The position numbers were made by a program, and so were the translations under genes. Below are positions 48,101-60,900 of a DNA stretch of 64,000 nucleotides, one piece after another (the first letter of the stretch is position 1; each line of letters opens with the position of its first letter). The notes beneath the pieces are model-generated. The model was not told the origin of the DNA. It did no database searches and worked only from the letters and a program-made list of their open reading frames with translations. Origin of the DNA: Glandiceps talaboti (lineage: Eukaryota > Hemichordata > Enteropneusta > Spengelidae); assembly GCF_964340395.1 (NCBI RefSeq), contig NC_135549.1, positions 10,887,342 to 10,951,341 of the forward strand. The letters run 5' to 3'.

Positions 48101-49238
48101 GCCAGCGGATACAATGTAAACTAGCATGGGAGAGATACGTAAATCCACACGAAATTTCAATCAAAACATGTTACAGACATTATTTATTTTGTTATTTAAG
48201 TTTATTTCAGACAAGAAAATATCCATATACAGAATTAAACAAAAGTAGGGAAAATAATAATATACACAATAGATTAACTTAAAAAATCCTCTTACACCAA
48301 ACATTCCACAAACATACTCACGTTTGACACAACAATTGAAACGATAGGATTACACGATAAACACATTCTGTCTATAAAAAAAACTGGCAGTCTTTGTCCT
48401 CAAAACTTAATCGAAAGTACGAATAGACGAACTGACAAACATGAAACTATTACTATGTACAATTGAATAATTAAAACCAGATAACTTTCTAAAAACATGA
48501 GCATAATATTTCCGAGCAGTTTTAAAAGTATTAACCAAAATGTTACTCCACCGATACGAACAATATAGCACATCATAGAAAACAGAAAACAAGTGATGTC
48601 TAACAGGAAAGGACGCAAATTCCCTCTGGCGTAAAAATTACGGGTCTTAGCCTCGATATCGAGACTGTCTTTCAGATCTGAAGTGATTAAAAGACCCATA
48701 TATTTGTATCTACTAAACTAGCCAAGTTTTCTCCGTTTAAATACATAGAGACCTGTTTGACTGGCCTTGCATTTGTTTGAATTAACATACAGACGGGTTT
48801 TTTTCTCATTGCCCACAAGTATTAACTACCATCTGTTGACCATACGCACATGTTGAAAACAGAGAATAGTGTGTTATTGTACTGCAAGACCCTTTGGGTT
48901 ATTTTTGAATGGTGAATATTATGACAATTCTGTGCTGGGTAAAAAAGATTAAGCTGTTCCCAAGGCTATGTCGAACATGGCATCACAACAGACAAAGAGA
49001 GGAGATCATCATCCCTGCTTTGTTGGAACAAAAGTCAGCACTAAAGCAGATTACATGATACAAAGAACTGTTTATCATTATTTTAAATTGGTGATGTGGT
49101 CTGCAAACTAATGTAGCGATAACATCATAGAATCATAGAATAGAACACAGAATCTTTCAGTTCAATTGATAGGTATGCCAATGATTCATGGAATGACCAA
49201 ATTCTGCAAGCATTGTTATTATTACATAAGTATGTATG

Positions 49239-49270
<32 letters not shown>

Positions 49271-49294
49271 TGTATGTATGTATGTATGTATGTA

Positions 49295-49379
<85 letters not shown>

Positions 49380-50186
49380 AATGAGTGAAAACAGTCCCGA
49401 TCAATAAATGCCATCCGACGTTTCGAATTACTCCAATAATAATGATGTTGATGTTGTTGTCAATATTTCTGTTACAGAATTTTTTGGTGTTTGAATTGTT
49501 GGGTGTCAACTATAATATCTACCTGGAGAATATCGCCTTTATGCTTCTCTACACTAACGCTATGGTTAATCCAATACTCTATGGTTTATTCAAACCCGCC
49601 TATCGACGTGGATACTGGTACTTCATCAAACTCACTCTTCACTACTTGACATTTTGCCGCTTGATTAAACGGCCCAAAGGTATATATCTTTTCTTTGCTT
49701 GGATTATAGCAGTAATTAAATTTCACCATATTGAATAGAAATTTCAGAGCGTACCCGAGGGGATATTATAATTCGATTTATGTGTCAAGCTATATTTTTT
49801 TCCATGGTGATCGGTTTGGTACATAAATGACTGTATTGCTGTTCTTTGTCGATATTTCAAAAGGTGCTAGTTGTAAAATATAAAAACGAGTTTACGACAA
49901 TGCAACGTGTTTTATGCTGTAATAGAATTGTGTAGTTTACTTCCTGATTGAAGTAACACTTCGTCACCAAGCATTATTCAAATCGCACAGAACTGGACTT
50001 AATAATATGAACGGATTAGAAGCATGATAGCAGACAGTTTTTGAGAAGGCGACTGATTACTGTATAAAGTGTAGCCATCTGAATCAAAATATAACATTTC
50101 AGATTATGATTGGATACGAAATGAAATTATTCAAATCACGCATTCATATACATAAGATTATGTACATGTAATATCTCTGTTACCTA

Positions 50187-50241
<55 letters not shown>

Positions 50242-51571
50242 ATATGGTTCTTGACAAGACCTCCGGCATGTACAACGTAAGAAAGAAAGAAATGTACAAA
50301 TAATGTAAAAGTCAAAGTCACATATCATTAGTTCAAATGAATACTAGTATTAGGTTTATTACCTAACTTAGTAACCATGGAAAATATATTTTTATGGCTC
50401 GGGCCTCGATATCAGTTTGCGATTAGACTAGTGTTGCGCCGGATCGGAGTTTAGATAAAACGTAGGGGGAAAAAGGCGCGAGCGACTGTCGACAGTCTAG
50501 GTATTATCTAAATAACGTAATATGGTAACCATGGTAACGATGTTTGAATGGACTACTTAGTGTAAGTCAAGTTGTTATTTAAATAACATGAACCACATCG
50601 AGCATAGCATGGGTGTATTAGTAGTGAGATTCCTCCATGATTAGAGATTAAGTTTGGTTTTATAAACCATTAAATCACTCTACCACTGACAAAGCCCTCA
50701 AAAAGATTTTAGTTTCCTACAGTAGTGGGATGATATCGAAACACGATATTGACAACAAAATTAAACGCGACTAATTAAAACGCCCTTGTTGGGGAAAGTA
50801 AATTAAGCGTAGATGTTGTTAACCCGAACTCAAATATCGAGCCCCGTCCACTGCGTTATTACCCCCTTCGCCACTGATAATATCTTAATCTTTTATTAGC
50901 CCTTACTAGAAACATTGGAACAGCGATATTTTCGTTATAACAAATCTAAATACTCTTCTTTCTATTTCTTCATAGATGACAACATTTTCTATGAAAGGCG
51001 AAGTTTTCGACGGAAGCAGGTTACGAGTATCCATAATTCGACAACAGAATTTAAAAACTCAAACCAATTAAAACACGACATTTATGCTTCAACCGACACA
51101 GTCCTATCTATTGTTCCCAGCACAACTGCTGTCAGTATTGGCACGGTGACCGGTGATCTAAAGTTTGACGGACTGTCTGGAGACACTCAGTCACCACTTT
51201 CAGAAGTAAATGCAACTCAGCCTAAAGAGGGATACATAGATGGGAACGTCAACAGTAAAGATGCCACGGATACAAATTCAGTCAGTGTTGATCTTGATAC
51301 CGAAGTAAGGGCTCGTAACGGAACAAATGGACAGATTCCGACCTGTACAGCTCATAATGCCACTTGCGATGAAACGACCAATCTTGAGAACGTACACGTT
51401 CAAAATATCGGAGACAGTCCGGACATAGACACTCAATCTGGAACAAAGAAATTGTGTGACGGCGACCTACCGCCAGTAGGCCTATATGCCGAGAAGCGCA
51501 ACATGTTTATAGGAGATGAGGCGAGAACTGACGGCGGACTTGGTTTGCAAGAAGAAGCTTCTTGGATTTGA
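45136..51571 (+). CDS. class A GPCR, prostanoid-receptor-like
   Basis: Rhodopsin-family receptor at the plasma membrane. Exons are 45136-46140, 49478-49679 and 50976-51571, giving 1803 nt and 600 aa with matching phases. The N-terminus of about 95 residues has six N-glycosylation sequons (NVS, NIS, NDT, NVS, NLS, NLT). TM1 starts near residue 98 (GNTLSIG motif). TM2 has LATSDLL. TM3 ends at D196-R197-Y198, followed by MAINKPFFY, close to the YLAINHPYFY of prostanoid receptors. Extracellular loop 2 has PGWFLC, like the PG-WCF of EP receptors. TM6 has FWTPY near 330-334, and TM7 has NPILY at 366-370. The intron directly after TM6 is the position shared by vertebrate prostanoid receptors. The C-tail is about 200 residues and Ser/Thr-rich. 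The TM7 Arg that binds the prostanoid carboxylate in vertebrate receptors is not seen; the position reads YTNAMVNPILY. The ligand is therefore open. AATAAA at 51752 may end the transcript. Confidence 0.85.
46141..49477. other. first intron of the GPCR gene
   Basis: 3.3 kb, AT-rich. It contains short unsupported ORFs and the GTAT/GT microsatellite near its 3' end. No embedded gene was recognised. Confidence 0.55.
49230..49376. repeat. (GTAT)n then (GT)n microsatellite
   Basis: About 70 bp of GTAT units followed by about 76 bp of GT. It sits about 100 bp before the GPCR exon 2 acceptor. Confidence 0.95.
50190..50240. repeat. (CTA)n trinucleotide repeat
   Basis: About 17 CTA units in the second GPCR intron (49680-50975); nothing else notable is seen in that intron. 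Confidence 0.95.
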
Positions 51572-52485
51572 TTTCAATTGTCTTGGAATGTTACAGAAGC
51601 TTAGAAAGCGAACGTTTAGTTTTACATGAAGACACCATTTGTCTCTAAAAAGATAAGATGACAATTTTAAATACTCTCACCAAAACATCCACTTTTGCAA
51701 ATGATAGCATGTAGAAATACAACATATAATATAAATATGTGCTTTAAAATAAATAAACCATATATTGTCAATTCCATTAAATGTTTATATTGATAATAGT
51801 CAAAAGTCAGTAATCGATATCATATTTATGGTGAATGTTTGTTAGGGGACAAGGGGAGAGAGAGAGTATGTGTTAAACAAAACGAAGGAATTTCGTTACC
51901 AAAGCACGGACACAACGCAATGTTACTTTGTAAAATTAATTTAACGCTAAAACTATATTTTCTTTCTTTTGAAATGTCTATTTTACACAGCACTAGCTAC
52001 GTACAGCTTATAGTGCAACATGTTATATACAAAGTTTATGAACTACATTGAATATTCTTTGTCATTAGTTTATTACAATCTCTTACAAAAAGCTCATCTG
52101 GATTTCTAGATCTTATATATGCTACAAGGATCCTTCTCCACGAGAATGTTTGGTGTATTAAAGAGGATTTTTTAAACTATCTCTTATAACTGCCTCTATA
52201 TATTGTATGTATTTTTTCTCTCTTCTTTTTTCTCTTCCCTACTTCTGTACTCGGAGGACATTTTTTTTGTCTGAAATAAACATCGGTAAATAAATAAAGT
52301 AGTCTTTTTCAATATTCTACGTATAGAGAAACGTCGAATACGATTGCATGTTCGTATATCTGAAATTATTTACAAGTTGAATGTACTTTCACACGAAATG
52401 TACAAGTTAATCTGTTATATCTGTGTGTATTGTAAGTATTTTCATACTTATCGTCTAAAGGAATAGTAACCTCATATCGTATATA

Positions 52486-52513
52486 CCACCACCACCACCA
52501 CCACCACCACCAC
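52486..52513. repeat. (CAC)n trinucleotide repeat
   Basis: Nine CAC/ACC units. Confidence 0.9.
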
Positions 52514-53401
52514 TCCTTTAATAGTAATATCTATGTGGGAAGAGAATGTATATCGAAGCCCGGTCCCCTTGCGGTAGGACTGAAATGGCATGAAAGGGGA
52601 TGGTCGATGCATGAGGGCGCCCTAGACCATATGCCTAAACTGTTAACCCTAAATGATTGGAAAAAATTGCCCAGCTACATACAGTTGTTACACCTAACAA
52701 TAGCTAGACAAACTATGTACGTCATCGATTTGAATAAATGCAGATCAAGCAGGACTCAGGAAATAGTACAATGGGATGGTATGGAAAAAAATGAAGCCAG
52801 TGATACACGAGTCCTTTCTCATTTATTGCAGTCTTGTCAGATTTACTCCTATTATATCAATATAGAATGTGTTTAAAATCCTGTCTTACACCAGTCTGTT
52901 CATTGACACACTCTGCATGTTAAAACATGAGAGTGCAATCATGCAACCTATAAACACAATACAACAGATGCAGTGAAATGTGTTTATAGGGCAGGTAACA
53001 ACAATTAAAGGGGAACGTTTCTCGAGAAATAAAGGTATTTTCTGGTCATTCCCTCAAATTCACACTCATCATCAAATCTTTGGTTTGTCTATTGAGTTAA
53101 AAGTATCATTCAAGATTGAGACTGAGTGCAAACTGCTGTACATCACTTTAGACAATGTGTTTTCTCACTTCTGTGTCAATGTTTTTCATACCAGCACTCA
53201 TATCAAACTTTATTCATATCGAAGATTGAATGGTGTAAATCTAGACTATAGAGATACGTCCTGTTGTTCCGCCCCATCACGCCGTACATTACATACAGAC
53301 TGGATTTGACTAGTGTAAATCCCCGGTGAGAATCTGTTAACCTCTATACAACATAGATTTTACAGGTTACGTTTACATGTATAACTTTGTTTTGAATTTG
53401 T

Positions 53402-53590
53402 TGATATATCATATCATATCATATCATATCATATCATATCATATCATATCATATCATATCATATCATATCATATCATATCATATCATATCATATCATATC
53501 ATATCATATCATATCATATCATATCATATCATACCATACCATATCATATCATATCCTACCATATCGTATCATATCATATCATATATCATA
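53402..53590. repeat. (ATATC)n pentanucleotide satellite
   Basis: About 36 units; pure to about 53530, then ACC and CCT variants. The Ile-Ser-Tyr-His ORF is a product of the repeat. Confidence 0.95.
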
Positions 53591-53798
53591 TCACAATATG
53601 GTATTTCGTAAGAGTAAAAAGTTGTGACAGGATCATTGCACAATGAGAACATTCTTTTTTTTCCGCCAAACTGTAATAACTCTTACATTGTGTATGAATC
53701 ACCCACTGTCTCATAACAACTTTATTGTATATAGAACAGAATAAAATCTTTATTGCATCCACTACATTTCTTCATTGGATTTTCTGCAATAAAGTATT

Positions 53799-53801
<3 letters not shown>

Positions 53802-53832
<31 letters not shown>

Positions 53833-53912
53833 TGTATGTATGTATGTATGTATGTATGTATGTATGTATGTATGTATGTATGTATGTATGTATGTATGTA
53901 TGTATGTGTGTA

Positions 53913-53945
<33 letters not shown>

Positions 53946-54027
53946 ATGTATGTATGTATGTATGTATGTATGTATGTATGTATGTATGTATGTATGTATG
54001 TATGTATGTATCAACCAACCAACCAAC

Positions 54028-54078
<51 letters not shown>

Positions 54079-54108
54079 GCAAGCAAGCAATCAATCAAGC
54101 AATCAATC
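53802..54108. repeat. (GTAT)n followed by (CAAC)n and (CAAT)n
   Basis: About 210 bp of GTAT with a short GT break near 53907-53930, then five CAAC units and about 18 CAAT/CAAG units. Confidence 0.95.
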
Positions 54109-54943
54109 TTATTGCATACAAATAATATACGGATATTTAATGTGAATATTAAACAACGTTTGACAATTAAGATAAAAACTTCAACAAACAAGGCCTAATT
54201 TCAAGCATAAAGTGCCACGGAAAGTGATAAGCTGATAACTGTACTCTCGGGCCACTAAAAAAGTGGTTTTTCACCTTCACAGGTCAGGGTCACTCTCACT
54301 TGGTTTGGTCAATAAGTGTACATAGTTGTATATACGACGTCGTCATCTGGAACCTTTCGTTTTAAAATGTACGAATCTTGCTGCTACAAATGTATCAATC
54401 TCTATACTACGTAGAAATATCTCCTTACAGATAGGAATATTTAGTCAAAAGGTTGTTATATTTAGACTGCAGACCTGGAAAACAACAATCTATGAAATAT
54501 TACACGTCCCTATGGAATCTAGATGACATTATATTCAGTGTTACTAGTATTACATTGTAATGCTTGAAACGTCATTTGAAAAGAAAGTAGGCGGAGCATA
54601 TGTTATTGTATTAAAGTAGGTCACATTGTCATTGAATCATGAATGGGGTATCTGCATGATGGAAGGAGAGAGTCATAGGTTGGTGTCGCAACCTGAACAA
54701 TTCGTATTCACGTGATTTTATACTGATAAGGTTGTGAGAATATATACACGGTCAACCTGCAACGGTGTCAAAGCGTCACATTGACAAAAAGAATCAACGG
54801 AATCAGTACACACTTGCTGCAATCGCGACTGAACGGATTTGCCATTGAACAATCAATCGCCTGTTGTTGGCCCAATATTTCGCTCAGCCTTGTCTCAAGT
54901 ACAATCCACATACAATCTTGAATCTACACAGTCTGTAGTGTAC

Positions 54944-57900
54944 ATGGCACAGCCATCGGCACCACCGTATGACCCAGGTACGTATATATCCATTTGAGAC
55001 AAATCGTCTCTCGCCCACGGAGTATAAAGAGTGTGGCATATTCATTTCATATGTATACATGCATGTACCATACAAGGGCGGGTACAGCGTCACATTCAGT
55101 GATTCACTATTATGCTGCAAATGCTATGGGTATAAGAGGGGTGTTGCCACGGCACCGATCCCTTTCTGACCGCTTTTCCATTCGCTAAGTAAACGAGACA
55201 ACACAAATTCCGTCCCCAAAACAAACCTGCTTCATAAACAAATACACGACGCAATAATTTTTTTTCGAGATAAATGGAATAACACTCTGGAGTCTGGGTA
55301 ACCATGGTAACAGTGAAAATCATCCATGTTGTTCTGCTGTAGAATATATCAAACTATGGGTTTAGTTTTCTTCAACAGAGTACTAAAATTTATAGTATGT
55401 CTGTATATCATGATAACATAAAAATGCTTTGGCATCCCTGTTTTTACATGTACTACTACTCAGCAGGTAAACTGTAAAGTTCATGATAGGATATTTTATT
55501 TGACATGAAATAAATATAAAATACATTATCAAAATCAACATACAGAAACAAATAAACAAAAAACCAAACACTATATGTAGGTCAGATAAAAAAACCCAAA
55601 TATATATATATATAAATTATTATATACGCATATATGCTGACCACTCTCACCCTGTATCCATTCATTGTCTGCACAAAAAACAGCAAAACACAACACACCA
55701 GGACAAGACACATTGTATAAAGACTTGAATATGTTGAATATCAAAGGGCAAAGTTTATGTTTGCAAACATATACCATAGGTAATATTGCAAAGGATATCT
55801 ATGTAAACAAATTATTTAAATTTATTCTATCTGGATTATTCGATAAACCTTTGACATAGACACATTGTGAATGGGTGCAGATAACAAGAAGGATTTATCC
55901 AAGATATATATAACTCACTGTACAAGAATAACCTACAATAAAGCAGAATTCAAAGCTATATACTGCCTTCAAGTGTTGCTAATAAAACTGCATGTTAGCT
56001 TGGAATCTGCTAAATATGCAGGCGGGCGTAATTCATTGGTGTCAATTCCATGTGTCAAGACTGCTACCCTCTGTCAACTGATATGAAGTTTGAACTCCGC
56101 TAATTATTCCAATGTCACATGACCAACTTTCACTTTTTTAACGTTTTGAAAAAAATAGATACTTAGAGGAGATTCATAGCTTTCAAAATATGTCTGGTTT
56201 ATGAGGGTATTAAATATCAAATACTCAAATGAAATATTATATTCTGTAATTGTAATTTAGGGTGGTCTAATACCTTAATTGTAGAGGGTCACTGTCTATA
56301 GGTGTTAGTCACCTGTGTGACTCATCCTGACATTATGCCAAAGCTGAATAAATAAATTAATAAATAAATTAATGAGGCTATTAAATATGTGATGAAAATG
56401 AACTGCTAAATACGTCTGTTGGCCAGTTCTGTTTATTTTTTTAATAATTCCATATGAAATTTGTAAGTTTACTGAGGTAAATCACTATAATTAGTTGTCA
56501 GCAGTTAATACATGACACATTTATTTATTACTGTTCATCTCTTTTAAGTACACATTTAAGCAAGGAAATGTCACCACACATAAGTAATTGAAATCTGTAT
56601 TGCTTTCCACAGAATGGGCTTCTGAAGCAAGAGATGGTGATGATGATGATGATGATGCTGATGAAAGTGATGTTGATATCACATTTGGTGATGACAATGA
56701 TGTTCCTCTTCCAGACCTTAGTACCCTAGGAGCTCCACCTGGATATGAAACATTGGGATATACAGGTATCATAATATTGGAATCATCATTACCCTAAGGC
56801 CTTGTCACACTAAATCAATTGTTGCCAAGACTTGGTGTTTTCACAACTGACTAAAGGTTGTACAACAGGAAGAATTATTAAAAGGTCAATCTGATTAAAA
56901 TCTGATGTAGTGAATACTGTGCAACTTCCTAATTTTATTGTTGTTTGTTCTTTTTTGTTCTGCATGAACACTTTCTTCCTAACATCTGACACAATAATAT
57001 AGAAGTTCCCATTCAAATCCGGTGTGTTGAGTAACCCACTCAACCAATGAGAATGCATCATCATTACTCTGAAAGTCAAGGGTACAGTACCTCAGATTGA
57101 AAACTCTGTACGAATAGAGCTCAAGAGCAGAACACAGACAATTATGTTACTGTTACTGTTTTGGTGGGTCTGTTTGTTTTCAACTTCAATATTGAAGTGT
57201 CAACTGTAAGACTTCGATTTCAACTATACACATGTGCAAGAGATTTGAGTGTGAACTTTTATGTTAACGTGTCAGATGTATGATGAAGGTATTCACCCTC
57301 AGAAAATTGCAATTGAATGACAGTAAAATGAAGGATATAATGTAATTAATGATATCACACTGTATTACTACATCAGATTTTATTCTGAGGTTGGATGTTA
57401 AGGTTTAATGTTTTATCATACATATATGTATGAAGAATAGAACTACAAGTATGACAATTTTACTTTATTTAATTATTAAAAGTCAAAGAAATAAGTAATT
57501 AGGCCAAATGATAAAAATTGTGTGTTTCTGGTAACCCAACCGACCCTAATTTAAGCTGCTGACGCATAATAGTTTGTTTTTTTTTACATTAAAAAAAAAA
57601 GGTAACTTAAATGGTGAGAATTTACTTCTATTTCTGTCTAAATTTTCTTGCCAAAGAGTCTTTGGTTGATTCTGTTTAAAAAAATCCCATTCCAGAGAAA
57701 TCTAGCCTTTCAAAAATACAAGTTGAATTCATACAATACAGTCTGTATATTATGTTCATTTCAATTTCAGTGTACCACCACCCTATGTTATAATTGACTG
57801 TATATTTACAATGTATAGATTCCAGTGTACCACCACCCTGTTATAATTTACTCTATATTTACAATCTATAGATTCCAGTATACCACCACCCTGTTATAAT

Positions 57901-60900
57901 TTACTCTATATTCACAATCTATAGATTCCAGTGTACCACCACCCTATGTTGCAATATTTCAGTCTCAGGAATCACAACACCAGTTCTCAGAGTAAGTATA
58001 ATAATGATAAAAGTTTGCCATTTCTTTCTGATCTGTTTATAATTGATATAAAAAACATCATATATATGCACAAAACAGTGTTCTATGTAAATAATATATC
58101 ATAATGAACTTAGGTTATTTACATGACAATGGTACCCATTGTTTGCCAATATTGATTTATAGAGTGAAATCCACTACTCTGTAAAGTCCTGAGGAGAACC
58201 CACCTCATTCATTTGTTCTTGTTACTGCATATATAAAATCATGAGTACTACTTAATTAATTTTTGACTTTTAGATTTTATGTAGTGTTAGGGTTTGTTGC
58301 ATGGCTTGCTAGTGTTATCATATTGCAGTTGTTAATTTAGAAAGTAAACAAGTTTGATATTTATAACAGAATGGCAACACTTGGCCAAGAAACAGAATAT
58401 CATGTCTACAGAGAGAGTAAAACAGTTTTGAAAGGAATTTCAGAATTCAGTTATCTGTGATACAATTTCTATTATCTTTTTAAAATGGAAACACCACTCC
58501 AGGAAATAAAGGTATTTTCATAAACATTGGGTTCTGGAGAGTATATTTCATGATTTCACAGCACTGAAGGTTTGCTCAATCGCCAAGATATTGCACAGCA
58601 GTGCAAATACCTCTTCTAATAATGCATGTGCTGGTGTAAGTAATCTCTAATACATATGTGGTAATGATCTTACGTGTAGGTTATACATAACAATGTAGTT
58701 CATTATTTTGTGGGTGATGTTCCCCTTTGTAAAATTCTTGGTGGTAGCTGGTACATTTGTTGATTGTTCAATGATTAGTTCCTAATTTGCCATTTCCAGT
58801 ATCATTTATCTGACTGAAGATGACACAAGAGAAGCTTTACTGTCTTATGTGCTTGAACACTGTTGCTATGGTAAAAGAGCAGCAAGAGAAATGAACATCA
58901 ACAACATCCTTCCTTCTAATGCATTACATGTAAGTTGATTCCAACCTATTTCAATATTTACATGTAACAAGATAAGTACATTCCAACCTATTTTAATCAT
59001 AATTTCAAAAGTTAAAAGGCCATTGATATGATCATGTTTCTTTGGTTGCAAGCAGTGTGTATTTCATCTTTAAGCAGTGCTGAGACTAAAACATATGCCC
59101 AGTATGCAGCATTGTTGCGTTTTTGAATTGCTGCACATCGATGTGACAGTAATGACCAGAGTAAATGGTTTCATAAATGTAAAATGTCAACATCATGAGA
59201 CAAGAAAATGCCATTTGTAGGGGAATATACTTCACTTTATAATACCATATAATGCATTTATACATATGTTATTTCATATGCACTCCTTGTCAGAAAGGCG
59301 TAGCATTTGAAGGTCTTCTGTGAAAGATTATTCTGAAACATAACATATCAAATGATCAGTCAGTATGAGGCAACAAATATTTTCAGATACCAACTTCTTC
59401 AAACCGTCCCACCTTACATAATGTTACAATTTCATGATGTGTTTAAGAGCACACAAACTGGTCTGTAGATGCACATTGATGCATCCTTTGATGTGATCTG
59501 CTATAGAGTAAATTGTTGCAGAAAACCCTCAAATGCTAAGACCTTAATTTTTTACTAGAAATGAGGTGTTTGAGACACATTGAATTCTGGTCATAAAGGC
59601 TTAGCATTTGGCGATTTTCTGCAACATTTTACTCTAAAACAGAACACATCAAAGGCAGCGTCAGTGTTGATATTTACATTTAAATGGCAGATTTTACTGT
59701 AGGTATTTTTTTTATTTGGAGAAAGGATAATTTTTGATAGTTTTAATTGTAATGTGTTAACTTGTTCAATATATTTTGATTTGATTGTTCATCTTTATTG
59801 TGTATATATTTATATATATCAGACATCTCTCTTTTTCAGTATGAGCTGGTGACATTTACTGAAGGTCGTGAGACAAAGCGAACGAATGTACCTTACCGAG
59901 GTAAGAGACAACATTCCAGCTTATAAAAATATTATTTTTTATGGCTTCAGTGTCTACATGTGATTTGTCAAAAATTTGTTTGCGTTCATAATTATTAAAT
60001 AACCACATTTGAAGTATTTATTACCACTGTGGATTTCATGACAGTTGTAAATTGATACTGAATGTCATTCTGTTTGTTTTAGTTGCACTGATTTTATCAA
60101 CGTTTCCATGGCGACACAACTTTAAATGTCAAAACCACTATTATCAGGAACAACTGACATGGTCTTGTTTGTCTAAAATGACCCCTGACCCCTAATTCTG
60201 AGCTGCTAAGCATGGTCTATTCATCCAAATACTTTACCACAATCTAAGACATTTCTGGTCTCAAGGGTATACTGATTTTTGTCACGAGATGCTAGAATCA
60301 ATGAAATATTATTGATTACATGTACTTGATATGGATGCTATAAACAATTGTAGTACATACACAAAACGCTTTACTTTGTTGTTATGGGTTGTACTTGATA
60401 TGGATGCTATAAACAATTGTGGTACATACAGAAAACGCTTTATTTTGGTGTTATGGGTTGTACTTGATATGGATGCTATAAACAATTGTAGTACATACAC
60501 AAAACGCTTTACTTTGTTGTTATGGGTTGTACTTGATATGGATGCTATAAACAATTGTGGTACATACAGAAAACGCTTTATTTTGGTGTTATGGGTTGTA
60601 CTTGATATGGATGCTATAAACAATTGTAGTACATACAGAAAACGCTTTACTTTGGTGTTATGGGTTGTACTTGATATGGATGCTATAAACAATTGTGGTA
60701 CATACACAAAATGCTTTAAAGTTTGGTGTTATGGGATGTTGTAATTGTTAAATTCTGTACTTCTCAACATTCAGGAGGTCCAGTTGATGGCCCAGCTAAT
60801 GGAACACCCCCAGCAGCATGGGATATTCCTTGTTCACCTCAATTGATATTTTCACCTGAAGTGCGATATATTGAAGTTCCACACACAGCTGAAGTATTAA

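Larger units (their letters stand above)
51572..54943. other. gene-poor region between the GPCR and SSUH2-like genes
   Basis: Begins with the GPCR 3' UTR. It contains CAC, ATATC and GTAT/CAAT microsatellites. A 113-codon ORF at 52535-52876 resembles nothing I know, and its frame is not supported by splice context. The SSUH2-like promoter should lie just before 54944. Confidence 0.5.

Noticed and set aside
52535-52876. 113-codon ORF with a plain amino-acid mix
   Set aside because: No family recognised and no promoter, splice or conservation evidence; a homology search would decide.
53725-54198. Met-Tyr-Val-Cys ORFs
   Set aside because: Translations of the GTAT and CAAT repeats.
60331-60744. 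Protein with a 23-residue repeat on either strand
   Set aside because: The ORFs arise because the 69-bp intronic minisatellite unit is a multiple of three; they sit inside the SSUH2-like intron.
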